Numbered from the stretch's first letter, positions 24,121 to 33,398 are shown. The stretch: 64,000 nucleotides of DNA from Caldalkalibacillus uzonensis (GCF_030814135.1 NZ_JAUSUQ010000001.1:186001-250000); one strand, 5' to 3'. Notes: generated by a model not told the origin, from the letters alone. A program made the numbers and translations.

Positions 24121-25347
24121 TCATACAGATTTATAATGTTCGGAGACCGTTTTTGCTTCCCGGTGCTCCATGAACCACAAAACACAGGCACTGATAATGA
24201 AAAGCCCGCACGTCACATAAAAGACAACCGGTATCCCATAATAGGCAGCGATCAATCCACCAATCACAGGACCCAGCGCATTCCCCAGAAAACGGAAACT
24301 TTGCTTATAGCCCAGTATTTCACCCTGAATAGACAATGGTACCACTTGCCGGACATAGGCCGTTTGACAGGGAATGATGCCGCCGATCGTCGCCCCGAGC
24401 AGGAACCGCAAGATAACCAATTGCCAAACAGACGTTACAAAAGCCTGGGGCAGATAAACCACAGCCGTCAGGATGATAAGTATGATTAGTATTTTCTCAT
24501 AGCCAAAGCGATCTCCTATCTTTCCCCACTGTCTGGCAAACAGTAAATTGCCCAAGCCAGCGGCTGAGAAGGCCATACCTGCCAAGAAAGCCAAGTTCTC
24601 CGGTCCGGTTAATTCACTGACATATAAGGCGAGCAGTGGCTGAATCGCGAAGTGAGCCACATGGACCAGCATGGCAATCAGCATCATTGTCAATAAGACC
24701 GGTGTAGTGACGATGTATTTGACTACCTCACGCATGCTGTACTTTTTATTATCTTTTTCGGAGGTGGAAGCCACCCGCACCTCTTGAACACCAATCACAA
24801 CAAGCAAAGCAGCAATACAGGTTGCCACTGAGGTCAGTATAAACGTATAAGTGAAACCAAACCAATCAGCCAACAGACCACCGATTAGGGGGCCCAGTAA
24901 AGCACCGGATACATTGCCTGTTTGTAAGCTCCCTAGGGTTTGGCCAGCAATCTCCTTGGGTGTCTGTGCAGCTATGAAGGCTTGAGCCATGGGTATAAAC
25001 CCGGCAAACAAGCCCATAAATAAACGCACAATAAATAATAAAGATACAGAGTGAACCAATCCCATTAACAGAAGGCACAAGGAAACCCCAAAGCCAAGAA
25101 TGATCAATACAATCTTCCGTCCATATCTGTCCCCGATACGCCCCCATACAGGAGAAAATAAAAAAGCAGTGACAAAGGTCACGCCAAACACCAATCCCGC
25201 CCAGCGCTGTACTTGCGCTTCAGTATATGTTCCCATTGTATCGATCAACAAAGATAGAAATGGCAGAATCATGGTTAAACTACCGGCGATTAAAAAGTTG
25301 GCAAACCACATAATGCTTAAGTTGCGTTTTTGAACTTCGATGACCAA
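24121..25347 (-). CDS. MFS multidrug-type efflux transporter
   Basis: An approximately 408-residue protein with twelve predicted membrane helices. The MFS motif A appears after helix 2 (GRIGDRYGRKIVLIIL) and again in the second half (GKIGDRFGYEKILIIL). Motif C-like GALLGPLIGGLLADWFG in helix 5 is typical of drug/H+ antiporters. The start is uncertain. I use the TTG at 25347 behind AGAAGAAGG, with short spacing, since the longer frame from 25383 has no binding site. No regulator gene is adjacent. Confidence 0.85.
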   Translation of the reverse strand: MVIEVQKRNLSIMWFANFLIAGSLTMILPFLSLLIDTMGTYTEAQVQRWAGLVFGVTFVTAFLFSPVWGRIGDRYGRKIVLIILGFGVSLCLLLMGLVHSVSLLFIVRLFMGLFAGFIPMAQAFIAAQTPKEIAGQTLGSLQTGNVSGALLGPLIGGLLADWFGFTYTFILTSVATCIAALLVVIGVQEVRVASTSEKDNKKYSMREVVKYIVTTPVLLTMMLIAMLVHVAHFAIQPLLALYVSELTGPENLAFLAGMAFSAAGLGNLLFARQWGKIGDRFGYEKILIILIILTAVVYLPQAFVTSVWQLVILRFLLGATIGGIIPCQTAYVRQVVPLSIQGEILGYKQSFRFLGNALGPVIGGLIAAYYGIPVVFYVTCGLFIISACVLWFMEHREAKTVSEHYKSV

Positions 25348-25428
25348 CCACCTTCTTCTGTTCTTATAAACCTTTCGTTTCAATTTACTACAGAGGGTAT
25401 AGATAACTGATCCATTCTCACATGTTCC

Positions 25429-26298
25429 CTAAATATGATTTAATTTGTCAGGATTCATAATAATATATATTTCTTTTATCTGATTGTTTAGTACTTTATA
25501 ACTAATCACACTATGCACCTTATCACCAACATAATTGACAATTCCGGGAATTCCATTTATATTTTCTATTGAAAAATGGAATTCAACAGGTGTTTGTCTC
25601 TTTACACCTAACAGAAACATGATCACCCGATGTGATGAGACAACAGGACGGATAGCTGCTGATACTTTTCCTCCTCCGTCAGAATACAAGGTCACATCTT
25701 CGGAAAGCAGCTGGAGAAGATTTTGTTTATCCTCTAGGTTTACAGCCCTTACAAACTCCATTAAAAGTTGCTTGTCAGCATCATAATTAATAACCGGATC
25801 GGGAGCTTCGGCCGCTATTTTTTGCTTTGCTCTGCTGAAGATTTTACGACAGTTCGTTTCCGTTTTCTCTACAATGTCTGCAATTTCTTTGTAATCTAAA
25901 TCTAATACTTCTCTTAAAATGAATACCGCTCTTTCCACCCCAGATAATTTTTGCATAATCGTTAAATAAGCAATAGAAATATAATCTGCGTTAACTAATG
26001 AATCAAGTGGGTTGGTTTCCTCATCCCGAAATACCAGAGGTTCAGGGAGCCAGGGGCCAACATATACCTCCCGTTGTTGATTTGCTGACTTTAAGTAATC
26101 TAAACAGCGATTGGTAATGACTTTGCACAAATAAGCGCGGATATTTTTTATTTTCTCAGTCCTTATCTTTTCCAGTGTCAGAAATGTATCATGTACCATA
26201 TCTTCCGCATCTGTCACTGTTCCCAACATGCGATACGCTAATGAAAATAGCAGCGGCTGGTACCGCTTATAAAGTTCCTGAATGTCTATAAACCACAC
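25429..26298 (-). CDS. ECF41-family RNA polymerase sigma factor with SnoaL-like extension
   Basis: A 289-residue sigma factor. Regions sigma2 (YQPLLFSLAYRMLGTVTDAE) and sigma4 (LSGVERAVFILREVLDLDYK, then a helix-turn-helix) are followed by a SnoaL-like domain of about 110 residues. The ECF41 signatures are all present: WLPEP in the linker, DGGGK and NPDKL in the extension. The extension modulates the sigma factor in place of an anti-sigma protein. The GTG at 26298 overlaps the oxidoreductase gene by 32 bases. A matching promoter lies at 27647-27673, so it controls its own operon. Confidence 0.92.
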   Translation of the reverse strand: MWFIDIQELYKRYQPLLFSLAYRMLGTVTDAEDMVHDTFLTLEKIRTEKIKNIRAYLCKVITNRCLDYLKSANQQREVYVGPWLPEPLVFRDEETNPLDSLVNADYISIAYLTIMQKLSGVERAVFILREVLDLDYKEIADIVEKTETNCRKIFSRAKQKIAAEAPDPVINYDADKQLLMEFVRAVNLEDKQNLLQLLSEDVTLYSDGGGKVSAAIRPVVSSHRVIMFLLGVKRQTPVEFHFSIENINGIPGIVNYVGDKVHSVISYKVLNNQIKEIYIIMNPDKLNHI

Positions 26299-27610
26299 CT
26301 CCCCTCCGTGTGCTATCTTTAATTATACTTAAAGCTGCCTGTTTTGCACTTGATAAAGCTGCATCAGCCAGCATATATTTATCACTTAACCAGTCTCCTG
26401 CAACATAAAGACCGGGAAGTACCCTATCTAGAACTTGCAACTCATTCAGCCGTTCTTTTGTATTATTGTCAGGTAAAGCATGAGAGACAAGCATACGTGG
26501 GAGAAAACGACTGGTGATCACCTCTTTTTGCCAACCTGGTTGAAGAAGATCAAGAAACGCCTCCAGTTCTTTCTTTATTTTTACAGGCTCGTATTCTTCG
26601 TTGACATCTAAATATTTGTAAACATGAACCACCATTTGATGCTTATGCCTACCCAATTTAGCTCCACTGGAATGATTGGAGAAATAAAGGGATTGGTCAA
26701 TACATAAAGCAAATGAAATACGTGGAGAAGGCAATTGGTTGAATACAATATCCAAACTTGCCCCAAATACGGGTTTGAATTGGTTGAGCACCGTCAATGC
26801 TTCCTTTTCTTTTGCCGGAAGTAACTCATATGTGTGAGCAGGAGAAATCGTTGAAAGTACATGTTTTGTTGTGATCACTTTGTCATTCAAAACACCGACA
26901 GTTATTTCAGGATAAGCACCATTGATGCTTGTCACTTGATGTTGGTTCAGAATAGTGGCCCCGCTTTGCATGGCCCGCTTTGCCAAACCGTCAACAATTT
27001 GCTGCCAACCCCCATTGACATACAAAACGCCATGCATGGAAAGCTTTAGTTGTTCCAGAACGATCCTGGCAGTGACAAGTTCGGGGTTGCTGCAATAAGT
27101 GGACAGTCTGCACAAGCAGTAAACGTAATCTCTAACCCTTGGCGATGATATTTCCCGCTCGGCCCAGCTCTGTAAATTTTCATTCTCTGCAACTTTGGCT
27201 GCTATCTTTGGTAACAGAAGTATCAGACGGATCATTTCTTTCTTTTCTTTCCATGTGAAATAAGAGGTTGACAGTAAGGACAGAGGTGTTAGGGGAAGTC
27301 TGAATGTTCGGCCCCGGTCAACTAATGTTCCTTTCAATGCCGGAGTGCCGCCCGGATGGGAGATGCCCAACTCATTCAACACTTTCCTGCCGGCTCCCCT
27401 TTTGTAAAGAGCATGAGGCCCTAGATTGAGAAAGCACCCTTCCTTCTCAGTTGTGCCAGCCCGGCCTCCCAAATGTTTTGATCTTTCCAGAACTAAAACC
27501 TTCTTTCCAGAGCGCGCAAGAATACAAGCAGCGGTTAGTCCTGATAATCCCCCGCCTATCACCACTACATCCCAGTTGATATCTGTTACAGACATTTTCT
27601 TTTGCGTCAT
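26267..27610 (-). CDS. FAD-dependent oxidoreductase (phytoene-desaturase/amine-oxidase type), ECF41 partner
   Basis: A 447-residue flavoprotein. The N-terminal dinucleotide fold is VVVIGGGLSGLTAACILARS with LERSKHLGGRAGT. The C-terminal FAD motif is PGLYVAGDWLSDKYMLADAA. It resembles carotenoid-desaturase-like and protoporphyrinogen-oxidase-like proteins. The substrate is unknown. ECF41 genes usually sit beside carboxymuconolactone decarboxylases, oxidoreductases or epimerases, so this is the expected partner. The ATG at 27610 follows AAAGGAG. Its promoter carries the ECF41 consensus. Confidence 0.88.
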   Translation of the reverse strand: MTQKKMSVTDINWDVVVIGGGLSGLTAACILARSGKKVLVLERSKHLGGRAGTTEKEGCFLNLGPHALYKRGAGRKVLNELGISHPGGTPALKGTLVDRGRTFRLPLTPLSLLSTSYFTWKEKKEMIRLILLLPKIAAKVAENENLQSWAEREISSPRVRDYVYCLCRLSTYCSNPELVTARIVLEQLKLSMHGVLYVNGGWQQIVDGLAKRAMQSGATILNQHQVTSINGAYPEITVGVLNDKVITTKHVLSTISPAHTYELLPAKEKEALTVLNQFKPVFGASLDIVFNQLPSPRISFALCIDQSLYFSNHSSGAKLGRHKHQMVVHVYKYLDVNEEYEPVKIKKELEAFLDLLQPGWQKEVITSRFLPRMLVSHALPDNNTKERLNELQVLDRVLPGLYVAGDWLSDKYMLADAALSSAKQAALSIIKDSTRRGGVVYRHSGTL

Positions 27611-27646
27611 CAAAAAGCTCCTTTCGTCATATCTTTTCAATACTAT

Positions 27647-27673
27647 GACGGTTAAGGTGGATATTTTGTGACA
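27647..27673 (-). promoter_or_regulatory. ECF41-type promoter
   Basis: On the minus strand TGTCACA (27673-27667), 16 bases, then CGTC (27650-27647) matches the known ECF41 promoter consensus. It stands 37 bases upstream of the oxidoreductase start. Confidence 0.85.
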
Positions 27674-27718
27674 CAAAAAAATTAAATGTTTTGAAACTGG
27701 TTAAGTGATGGAGATAAT

Positions 27719-27745
27719 AAACAGCCCTCCATACAGAGGGCAATT
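27719..27745 (-). terminator. Hairpin after the desaturase gene
   Basis: GCCCTC and GAGGGC form a 6-base stem followed on the minus strand by TGTTTATT, three bases past the desaturase stop codon. The T-tract is short. Confidence 0.55.
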
Positions 27746-27747
27746 GT

Positions 27748-28797
27748 TTACTTTAGCTTTTTTACTTTGATCTGATTAGGATCAAGGCCATTGCCTAGTG
27801 AACCGTACACATGGCCGCGGTGCGGGTCGATTAATTCCTTGGCTTTGTAATAAATCCGCGGTGTTTTCCACAATGTGAGCAATGCCTTGAAGAGCGACAG
27901 TTCATGATAGCGGTCCGGCCATCTCTTCTTGATCTCTTTCTTAACCAAGGGATAGTACTTCGGATTCATCGCAGGGAACAAATGATGTTCCGTGTGATAA
28001 GAAAAGTTAAAATGAAGCACGTCTACCCATTTGGGAACGGTAACGGTGAGTGTGTTAGCCAGAGGGTCATTAACAGGCACCAGCGGATTAAGGCGGTGGT
28101 TTGTTGAGATATAGGCAATAAGGATGAAGTTGGCTATTAACAGCGGTATCAAAAAAGCAAACAGCCACTTTTCAAATCCAATCAGGACTAATAACCCAAT
28201 CCATGTTGACCAAGGCAGAACCAATTGCGTAATCACCTTCAGCCTGGCTCTCTGCTTAAATTCCCGGACATAGCGGAAAAACATACGTAACGAATGGACA
28301 GTGAAGGTCAGGGAAAAGCAAGTAAAGCTGATCGTTGAACGAAACCACATGGGTAATTTATAGACCCATTTCATATACGGACGTTGATAAAACTGCTCCA
28401 AACTGGCCCAGGCATCGGGATCTGTCTCCTCATGTTGAGTATGAACATGGTGTTCGATGTTGTGCCATTTCCTCCACAATTTTGGCCCCGTGCACAATGG
28501 CCATAGCGCAATGGCGCCTAGTACATTACGGAGCCAAGGTGTCCTGACCACTGAACCATGCAAAATCTCGTGCCCCAAAAAACCAATACCGGCGAAACTG
28601 AAACCTAACACAAAAGCCAACAGCACATTGATCCACCAGTGAAGATCCACAATGGTAATCAATAAGATGCTACTCATGATAATGGTGAGGTAAACGGCGC
28701 CACCCCATAATCTCCCAGGCACAGGCTGGAAAGCTTCCCGGGGAAGATGGGGGGAGATCCTGGCCGCATACCATCCAAAGCTGCGAAGTTCTTTCAT
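27748..28797 (-). CDS. Membrane fatty-acid desaturase
   Basis: A 349-residue membrane di-iron desaturase. The three histidine boxes are HEILH (near residue 76), HNIEHH (near 111) and HTEHH (near 268). Four membrane helices lie between and around them. It inserts a double bond into acyl chains of membrane lipids, adjusting fluidity. The ATG at 28797 follows AAAGGAGAACG. The gene stands alone and is followed by a hairpin. No DesK/DesR regulators are nearby. Confidence 0.92.
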   Translation of the reverse strand: MKELRSFGWYAARISPHLPREAFQPVPGRLWGGAVYLTIIMSSILLITIVDLHWWINVLLAFVLGFSFAGIGFLGHEILHGSVVRTPWLRNVLGAIALWPLCTGPKLWRKWHNIEHHVHTQHEETDPDAWASLEQFYQRPYMKWVYKLPMWFRSTISFTCFSLTFTVHSLRMFFRYVREFKQRARLKVITQLVLPWSTWIGLLVLIGFEKWLFAFLIPLLIANFILIAYISTNHRLNPLVPVNDPLANTLTVTVPKWVDVLHFNFSYHTEHHLFPAMNPKYYPLVKKEIKKRWPDRYHELSLFKALLTLWKTPRIYYKAKELIDPHRGHVYGSLGNGLDPNQIKVKKLK

Positions 28798-28931
28798 TAA
28801 CGTTCTCCTTTTAACAAACTTTAAAGTGTAAAAAACGACTCTCTTATCATGTTAACCTATCTACGCTTATTTTGCACCTCTTATTTAAATTTTTCGCAAA
28901 TATGGTGAATGAGACCTACACATCAGGGCAT

Positions 28932-28961
28932 AAAAAATGACGCTGACCACGATGGCCAGCG
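28932..28961 (-). terminator. Terminator after spoVIF
   Basis: GCTGACCA, CGA, TGGCCAGC pair with one mismatch. A T-run follows on the minus strand. Confidence 0.75.
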
Positions 28962-28968
28962 CAGCAAC

Positions 28969-29235
28969 TTATTTGCGAGGCGAATTGAACATTTTCAGCA
29001 GATCAGGCAAACTTTTGGGAATTCGGTCGTTCATGATGGCCTTAACGATAAACTCCTCTTTGTCCTTGGAGACCGGGATATTAACCATGCGGGATATTTT
29101 GGCAATCAGTTTGCGAATTGTTTTTTCATCTTTTAAATTTGCTTTTTGTAACGAATTAGCCAGTTTAATGATCTCGCCCATATCCACATTGGTTTGTTGT
29201 TCAATATTGTCAAAAAGCGGGTTTTTTCTTTTCAT
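28969..29235 (-). CDS. spoVIF: Stage VI sporulation protein F
   Basis: An 88-residue protein: NPLFDNIEQQTNVDMGEIIK, LANSLQKANLKDEKTIRKLI, then AKISRMVNIPVSKDKEEFIV. This agrees with Bacillus SpoVIF (YjcC), a mother-cell protein needed for proper spore coat assembly through the GerE regulon. The ATG at 29235 follows GGGAGGAG. It is monocistronic, ending at the terminator at 28932-28961. Intact length supports an active sporulation programme. Confidence 0.85.
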   Translation of the reverse strand: MKRKNPLFDNIEQQTNVDMGEIIKLANSLQKANLKDEKTIRKLIAKISRMVNIPVSKDKEEFIVKAIMNDRIPKSLPDLLKMFNSPRK

Positions 29236-29340
29236 CTGTTTCTCCTCCCTTCTCCATGATGTCCTTAAACATAAAACCCCTTGTACTAACAGTTTATGAA
29301 GCAGAACAAAAATGGAAAGGGAGGCAAATATGGATTTATA

Positions 29341-30477
29341 CTAATTTTCTTTACTGAATAGGTCACACTCTACGCTCCACCGTTCCACCGGCGAATGACG
29401 TTGAAGGGTAAAGATAAGTTCCCTTGTTTCTTTGCCACGGTCCTTCCAGTACAATTGGACCTTGACAGGGATTTGCATGAACAGCAGGTCATGCGCAGGT
29501 TCTTCTGTCAATGTGGAAATCTTGGTCACGTAATGGAGCTCTGTCAATGTGTTACGGATGGCAGCCTTATCATCTTTTAATACTGATGGAAGTAACTGCT
29601 TGAGTAAGTACTCATCCTGCTGGTTAAGAGCCAGGATAAAAATATCCACCAGTTCGTATGGATCGGCCTTGTCCAAGTAATCCGCCAAATGTCCGGCCGC
29701 TTTATGAACCATAACCTGGTGAGTGGGATCTACCCGTTTAGTGCGGTGTGTTGTGCTGCCCAAAAAGTGAATGCAAAAGTGGCCTGGGAAGCCATTTTTT
29801 AAGGCGCCTCTGCCATGCGGCATTCCATGCATGGATGCTGCAATAAAGCGGTTATTGATTTTAACAAGGATTGCCCTTCTTTTCCAGCTCCACTTTCCCT
29901 GATAAATCTCTCTCATTATCTTGGTATCGTGATAAGTGAGGGGTTGTACGTCTGCATGTCGGCTTCCTGCCCGGCGCTGAGCCCGGAAGCGCAACCCTGT
30001 ATCGAGATCAATAATGTCAAATACCGCTTTGCGGGGGAGCAAAGATTGTACCTCTTCCCACATGAGCGGTTCGCCGTAATGTTTTTGGCTTAATAAATGG
30101 ATATAAGAATGCAGCAGTTTGCGGGTCTCAGTACTAACCTGCAGTAGTTGGTGACCTGTGACGTCAAAGACGTAGCCTTGCTCATCAGCCAGGTAATGGG
30201 TTGTTTTCCCATCAGCGTAAAGGGTAAGGTAAGCTGCCGGGAGGTCACAGGTTCGTAAAGCACGCTGAAAGGAGCGGTTCCGAAAACGATCAACCCAACG
30301 GGGGTGCTCGATGATAAGGGCCGTGGAAAAGTGTGCAGTAGGGGAAGACTTGACAGTAATGGTTAAATAAGAATTTGCAACAGGATCAGCATGAGAGACT
30401 GCTTGAGTGATGGAGGGAGATCCACACAGTCCTAACACAAGCAGGCAGCAACTCCAGATGACGGCGTGACGAATCAT
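29341..30477 (-). CDS. Exported protein of unknown function with an L,D-transpeptidase-like motif
   Basis: A 378-residue protein with a signal peptide (VIWSCCLLVLGLCGSPSITQ). The central part has AAYLTLYADGKTTHYLADEQ, KWSWKRRAILVKINNRFIAA, SMHGMPHGRGALKNGFPGHF and CIHFLGSTTH. The HG...GHFCIHF arrangement recalls the HG...SHGC(I/V)R catalytic motif of YkuD-type L,D-transpeptidases, but the match is partial. A C-terminal domain of about 100 residues follows. It probably acts at the cell surface or in spore cortex/coat (inference). The start is uncertain between the ATG at 30477 and a GTG at 30486 or 30495. Confidence 0.7.
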   Translation of the reverse strand: MIRHAVIWSCCLLVLGLCGSPSITQAVSHADPVANSYLTITVKSSPTAHFSTALIIEHPRWVDRFRNRSFQRALRTCDLPAAYLTLYADGKTTHYLADEQGYVFDVTGHQLLQVSTETRKLLHSYIHLLSQKHYGEPLMWEEVQSLLPRKAVFDIIDLDTGLRFRAQRRAGSRHADVQPLTYHDTKIMREIYQGKWSWKRRAILVKINNRFIAASMHGMPHGRGALKNGFPGHFCIHFLGSTTHRTKRVDPTHQVMVHKAAGHLADYLDKADPYELVDIFILALNQQDEYLLKQLLPSVLKDDKAAIRNTLTELHYVTKISTLTEEPAHDLLFMQIPVKVQLYWKDRGKETRELIFTLQRHSPVERWSVECDLFSKEN

Positions 30478-30564
30478 GATGTTCACTCTCTTCACCTTAC
30501 ATCGATGGGTTTAAAGTTAATCTCATTTTAAGATAGGGTTCCATATTGGTTCCAGGATTATTCC

Positions 30565-30592
30565 AAAAAAACGCCCATCTTATGTGGGCGTT
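30565..30592 (-). terminator. Terminator after the HSL-type esterase
   Basis: AACGCCCA and TGGGCGTT form an 8-base stem followed on the minus strand by TTTTTT, 20 bases past the esterase stop. Confidence 0.88.
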
Positions 30593-30613
30593 CCGTTCCT
30601 GATTAACGTGTTA

Positions 30614-31768
30614 TTAGCGGTGTAAGATTGAACTCACCTTTTTACCCAGCAGGTAAGCGGCAAAGGCATAAGCCTCAAGCTGATCCCTCACTTTGGCCAT
30701 ACCGAGGGGAGGATCGATCACCTGCAGCTGATAAGGTTTCGCTTCAAGTTTATCATAGAAGGCTCTGCGCAAGAAGGAGCTTGTCTCATTTAACCCATGC
30801 TTGCCTCTGTACATCACCTCATAAAAGGAGATGAAGCCGTGCATCACACCTCTGTAACGCATTGCCTCCACGGTTACCCCGAACTCGGACAGACGCTCAG
30901 CATAAGCTTCTCCCTCGTCGCGGAGAGGGTCAAATTCAGCCGTGATGATCAATGCTGGAGGCAAACCGGAAAGATCTTCAGCATGGAGGGGCGATGTATA
31001 GGGACTGAACCACATCACTTCTTGCGGCGTGTATTTTTCACGGGCCAAATACATCACCTGGCGTGACAGCAAAAAATAGCCGCTGTCATAAAATTCCCGT
31101 GAAGGAAGAGATACTTCCTGGAATGTGGTCACCGGATACAGCAAAACCTGCGCTTTCAGTTCAGGCCCCTGCCTGTCACGGGACATGGCGGCCACAACAG
31201 TGGCGATATTGCCGCCCGCACTGTCTCCTGCCACGGCGATGCGGTTCGGATCCCCGTTAAGTTCCTCCGCTTTTTCCACTGCCCACAGAAGAGCTTCATA
31301 GCTGTCTTCGATGGCTGTCGGGAACGTATAACTGGGAGCCACCCGGTATCCCACCGAAATGACAACGCTTTGGGTCTGGACGGCAAGTGAACGGGTAACA
31401 TTTTCGTGGGTGTCAATACTGCCGTAACCTTCAAGGAAAGCGCCCCCGTGATAATACAGAATCATAGGATAGGGCCCTTCTCCAGAGGGACGGTGAATAC
31501 GCACGGGAATGGTTGTCCCATCTGAAACAGGAATCTGTTGATCAAATTTGTCTAACATTGAACTCCCTTTATTGGCCAGTATGCGGGGAGGACTCATATC
31601 AAGCGTCACCAAATTGTGATTGATGGCATGCAATATCACAGCGGTTTTGGGCGGCAGCTTGCCTTGTTCCGTTGACGCCCAATACTGGACAAAACCAATG
31701 ATAGTCAACAAGACAACAACAGCAACAAGAACGATACCGATACATAATTTTTTGATAATTGCAAACAA
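30614..31768 (-). CDS. Membrane-anchored esterase/lipase of the hormone-sensitive-lipase family
   Basis: A 384-residue protein. An N-terminal anchor (IGIVLVAVVVLLTIIGFVQY) precedes an alpha/beta hydrolase with the HSL oxyanion motif YYHGGAF, the nucleophile GDSAGGN, the acid in EFDPLRDEGEAYAERL and the histidine in RGVMHGF. It would hydrolyse short acyl esters outside the membrane. The start is doubtful: the frame opens with a TTG at 31768 without a clear binding site. The 240 bases upstream hold only the catalase terminator. Confidence 0.85.
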   Translation of the reverse strand: MFAIIKKLCIGIVLVAVVVLLTIIGFVQYWASTEQGKLPPKTAVILHAINHNLVTLDMSPPRILANKGSSMLDKFDQQIPVSDGTTIPVRIHRPSGEGPYPMILYYHGGAFLEGYGSIDTHENVTRSLAVQTQSVVISVGYRVAPSYTFPTAIEDSYEALLWAVEKAEELNGDPNRIAVAGDSAGGNIATVVAAMSRDRQGPELKAQVLLYPVTTFQEVSLPSREFYDSGYFLLSRQVMYLAREKYTPQEVMWFSPYTSPLHAEDLSGLPPALIITAEFDPLRDEGEAYAERLSEFGVTVEAMRYRGVMHGFISFYEVMYRGKHGLNETSSFLRRAFYDKLEAKPYQLQVIDPPLGMAKVRDQLEAYAFAAYLLGKKVSSILHR

Positions 31769-31955
31769 TTTCAGGTTAAGCTGTCAACTGGTTGGACAGC
31801 GTTGCCCTCCTCTCGCTGTTAAACTCAGATGTTGTCAGGCTGACTGCAGCCCTATTTCCTTGGTATTAATATTATATCAAAATAACAACACTTGTTACGG
31901 ATTAATTTTGTCCAATCATTTCCATCTAAGCTCAGCTGTAACCCATTATAACAAA

Positions 31956-31983
31956 TAAAAAAGCCCCACTAAGAATCGTGGGG
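31956..31983 (-). terminator. Terminator after the manganese catalase
   Basis: CCCCAC and GTGGGG form a stem followed on the minus strand by CTTTTTTATT, 26 bases past the catalase stop. Confidence 0.85.
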
Positions 31984-32008
31984 ACATGCAAACTTAAAAA
32001 ACGTCATG

Positions 32009-32905
32009 TCACAAGCCGGCTGAACGCTGCAAGCGCTTGGCTATTTCAATGAAGTCTTCTTTAGAAATACCAGGAGCAAATTCTTCTGGCAATGCTTCAA
32101 GATCAGGGATCGGTGCTCCTTCAGGTGTCCCTTGAATCACTTCTAATGGTTTGCCATCGAGGGGATGTTTCCCTTTCCAGATCAGGGCAATATCCTTATA
32201 ATCCGTATCACTGAACGTATATAAACGGCGGTGAACCCCTTGCTCTTCATATTTTCGTGCTGTTTCAAACACACGATTCTCCAGATTAGGGATGGGGAGC
32301 ATTCTAGTCATATCGACACCGGTGATGATTTCAATCGCTTTGGCATAGGCCATAATATGAACACCGCCGCGTACAAGCAGATAACCAATCAACTCCCGTG
32401 CCACCGGGTGATCCGTCATTTCATATACCCGCATTTTGTGGGTTCGGGCACCGCATTCTAGGAAGAAATTGTGCAGCAGATCCAGCAAAAGGTTGCCGCT
32501 GTTAAAAACATAATCCCCATTCCAAGCTTTTCCCATTGAATCACCAGGAAGGGCCGTTTGGGCATTGACAATAAAGTGATAGGTGTTACGTTTGTCAACA
32601 GCGTTACGCATCGGCGCAATATCTGGATCGCCAGGAAAAGTGGTTCCGGTCAGCATCAGGTTGATTGTATAAGAAACCAGCTCCACATGGCCCACTTCTT
32701 CCGCCGTAATACTGGCCACCAAATCATAAAAAGGTCTCAACTTCTTTTTTTGCCTGAAATTGAAAGACTGAAATAAATAATTGTTCAGGGTGGACATCTC
32801 ACCAAACCGTCCGCCTAACAGTTCCTGTACTGCTGCGGCAGCGTTTGCATCGGGATGGTCAGGAACAGGCAGTTCAATCGCGAGCTTGTTAATGCGTTTA
32901 AACAT
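32009..32905 (-). CDS. Manganese (non-heme) catalase
   Basis: A 298-residue ferritin-like protein. Di-manganese ligands are expected in LLGGRFGEMSTLNNYLFQSF, in ITAEEVGHVELVSYTIN, in FFLECGARTHKMRVYEM and in LLVRGGVHIMAYAKAIE. These correspond to the Glu/His pattern of the family. The GDSMGKAWNGDYVFNSGNLL region is also typical. It dismutates hydrogen peroxide to water and oxygen. Related Bacillus proteins (YdbD, CotJC) are stress or spore-coat proteins. The ATG at 32905 follows GGGAGGGATC. Confidence 0.93.
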   Translation of the reverse strand: MFKRINKLAIELPVPDHPDANAAAAVQELLGGRFGEMSTLNNYLFQSFNFRQKKKLRPFYDLVASITAEEVGHVELVSYTINLMLTGTTFPGDPDIAPMRNAVDKRNTYHFIVNAQTALPGDSMGKAWNGDYVFNSGNLLLDLLHNFFLECGARTHKMRVYEMTDHPVARELIGYLLVRGGVHIMAYAKAIEIITGVDMTRMLPIPNLENRVFETARKYEEQGVHRRLYTFSDTDYKDIALIWKGKHPLDGKPLEVIQGTPEGAPIPDLEALPEEFAPGISKEDFIEIAKRLQRSAGL

Positions 32906-32984
32906 GGTGATCCCTCCCATAATCACTCACACTTACAGTAATTATGATTATGAGCGGTCAAGTTTGTCTGATGCCAACAATTAA

Positions 32985-33284
32985 TTATGTTTCTGCTGTC
33001 ATTGTATGTTGGGATTGATGGTAATCTTGCCGAAAAGCCACCTGGGGCATAACCCAAACAATCTGCTGTGTGCGAATAAAGAACAATGTATGGTGGACAT
33101 TAAGGGTAACATGATCGGGCTTTACATCGGTGACGATGCCCCTGACGGAACCCTGTGTGGTTTGAACAACCACGCGATGCCCAACCAAGGATTGCAAAAC
33201 TTGATAAACATAGGGGTCCGCAGACGGAAGCATTGGAGAGATTCCAGTATAGTGATGACCCATGTAATCGTATGGATACGCCAT
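32985..33284 (-). CDS. DUF2642 spore-type protein (YuzF-like)
   Basis: A 99-residue protein. The N-terminus is Tyr/Pro/His-rich (YPYDYMGHHYTGISPM). An Sm-like small beta domain follows: LVGHRVVVQTTQGSVRGIVT, DVKPDHVTLNV, FIRTQQIVWVMP. DUF2642 proteins are found in spore formers and include coat-associated members. The ATG at 33284 follows CAGGAGGC. It stands alone between the catalase and YheC/D genes. Confidence 0.75.
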   Translation of the reverse strand: MAYPYDYMGHHYTGISPMLPSADPYVYQVLQSLVGHRVVVQTTQGSVRGIVTDVKPDHVTLNVHHTLFFIRTQQIVWVMPQVAFRQDYHQSQHTMTAET

Positions 33285-33355
33285 AAGTAACGCCTCCTGT
33301 CTCTTTATCCTCCGTAACTCACCTTTAGTCTATGATCATAGGGGCGGGCGAGTGC

Positions 33356-33385
33356 ATAAAAACCAGGCCAAATATAGACCTGGTT
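33356..33385 (-). terminator. Terminator after the YheC/YheD-like gene
   Basis: AACCAGG and CCTGGTT form a 7-base stem followed on the minus strand by TTTT, 13 bases past the stop. Confidence 0.8.
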
Positions 33386-33398
33386 TCAATTACATTGA

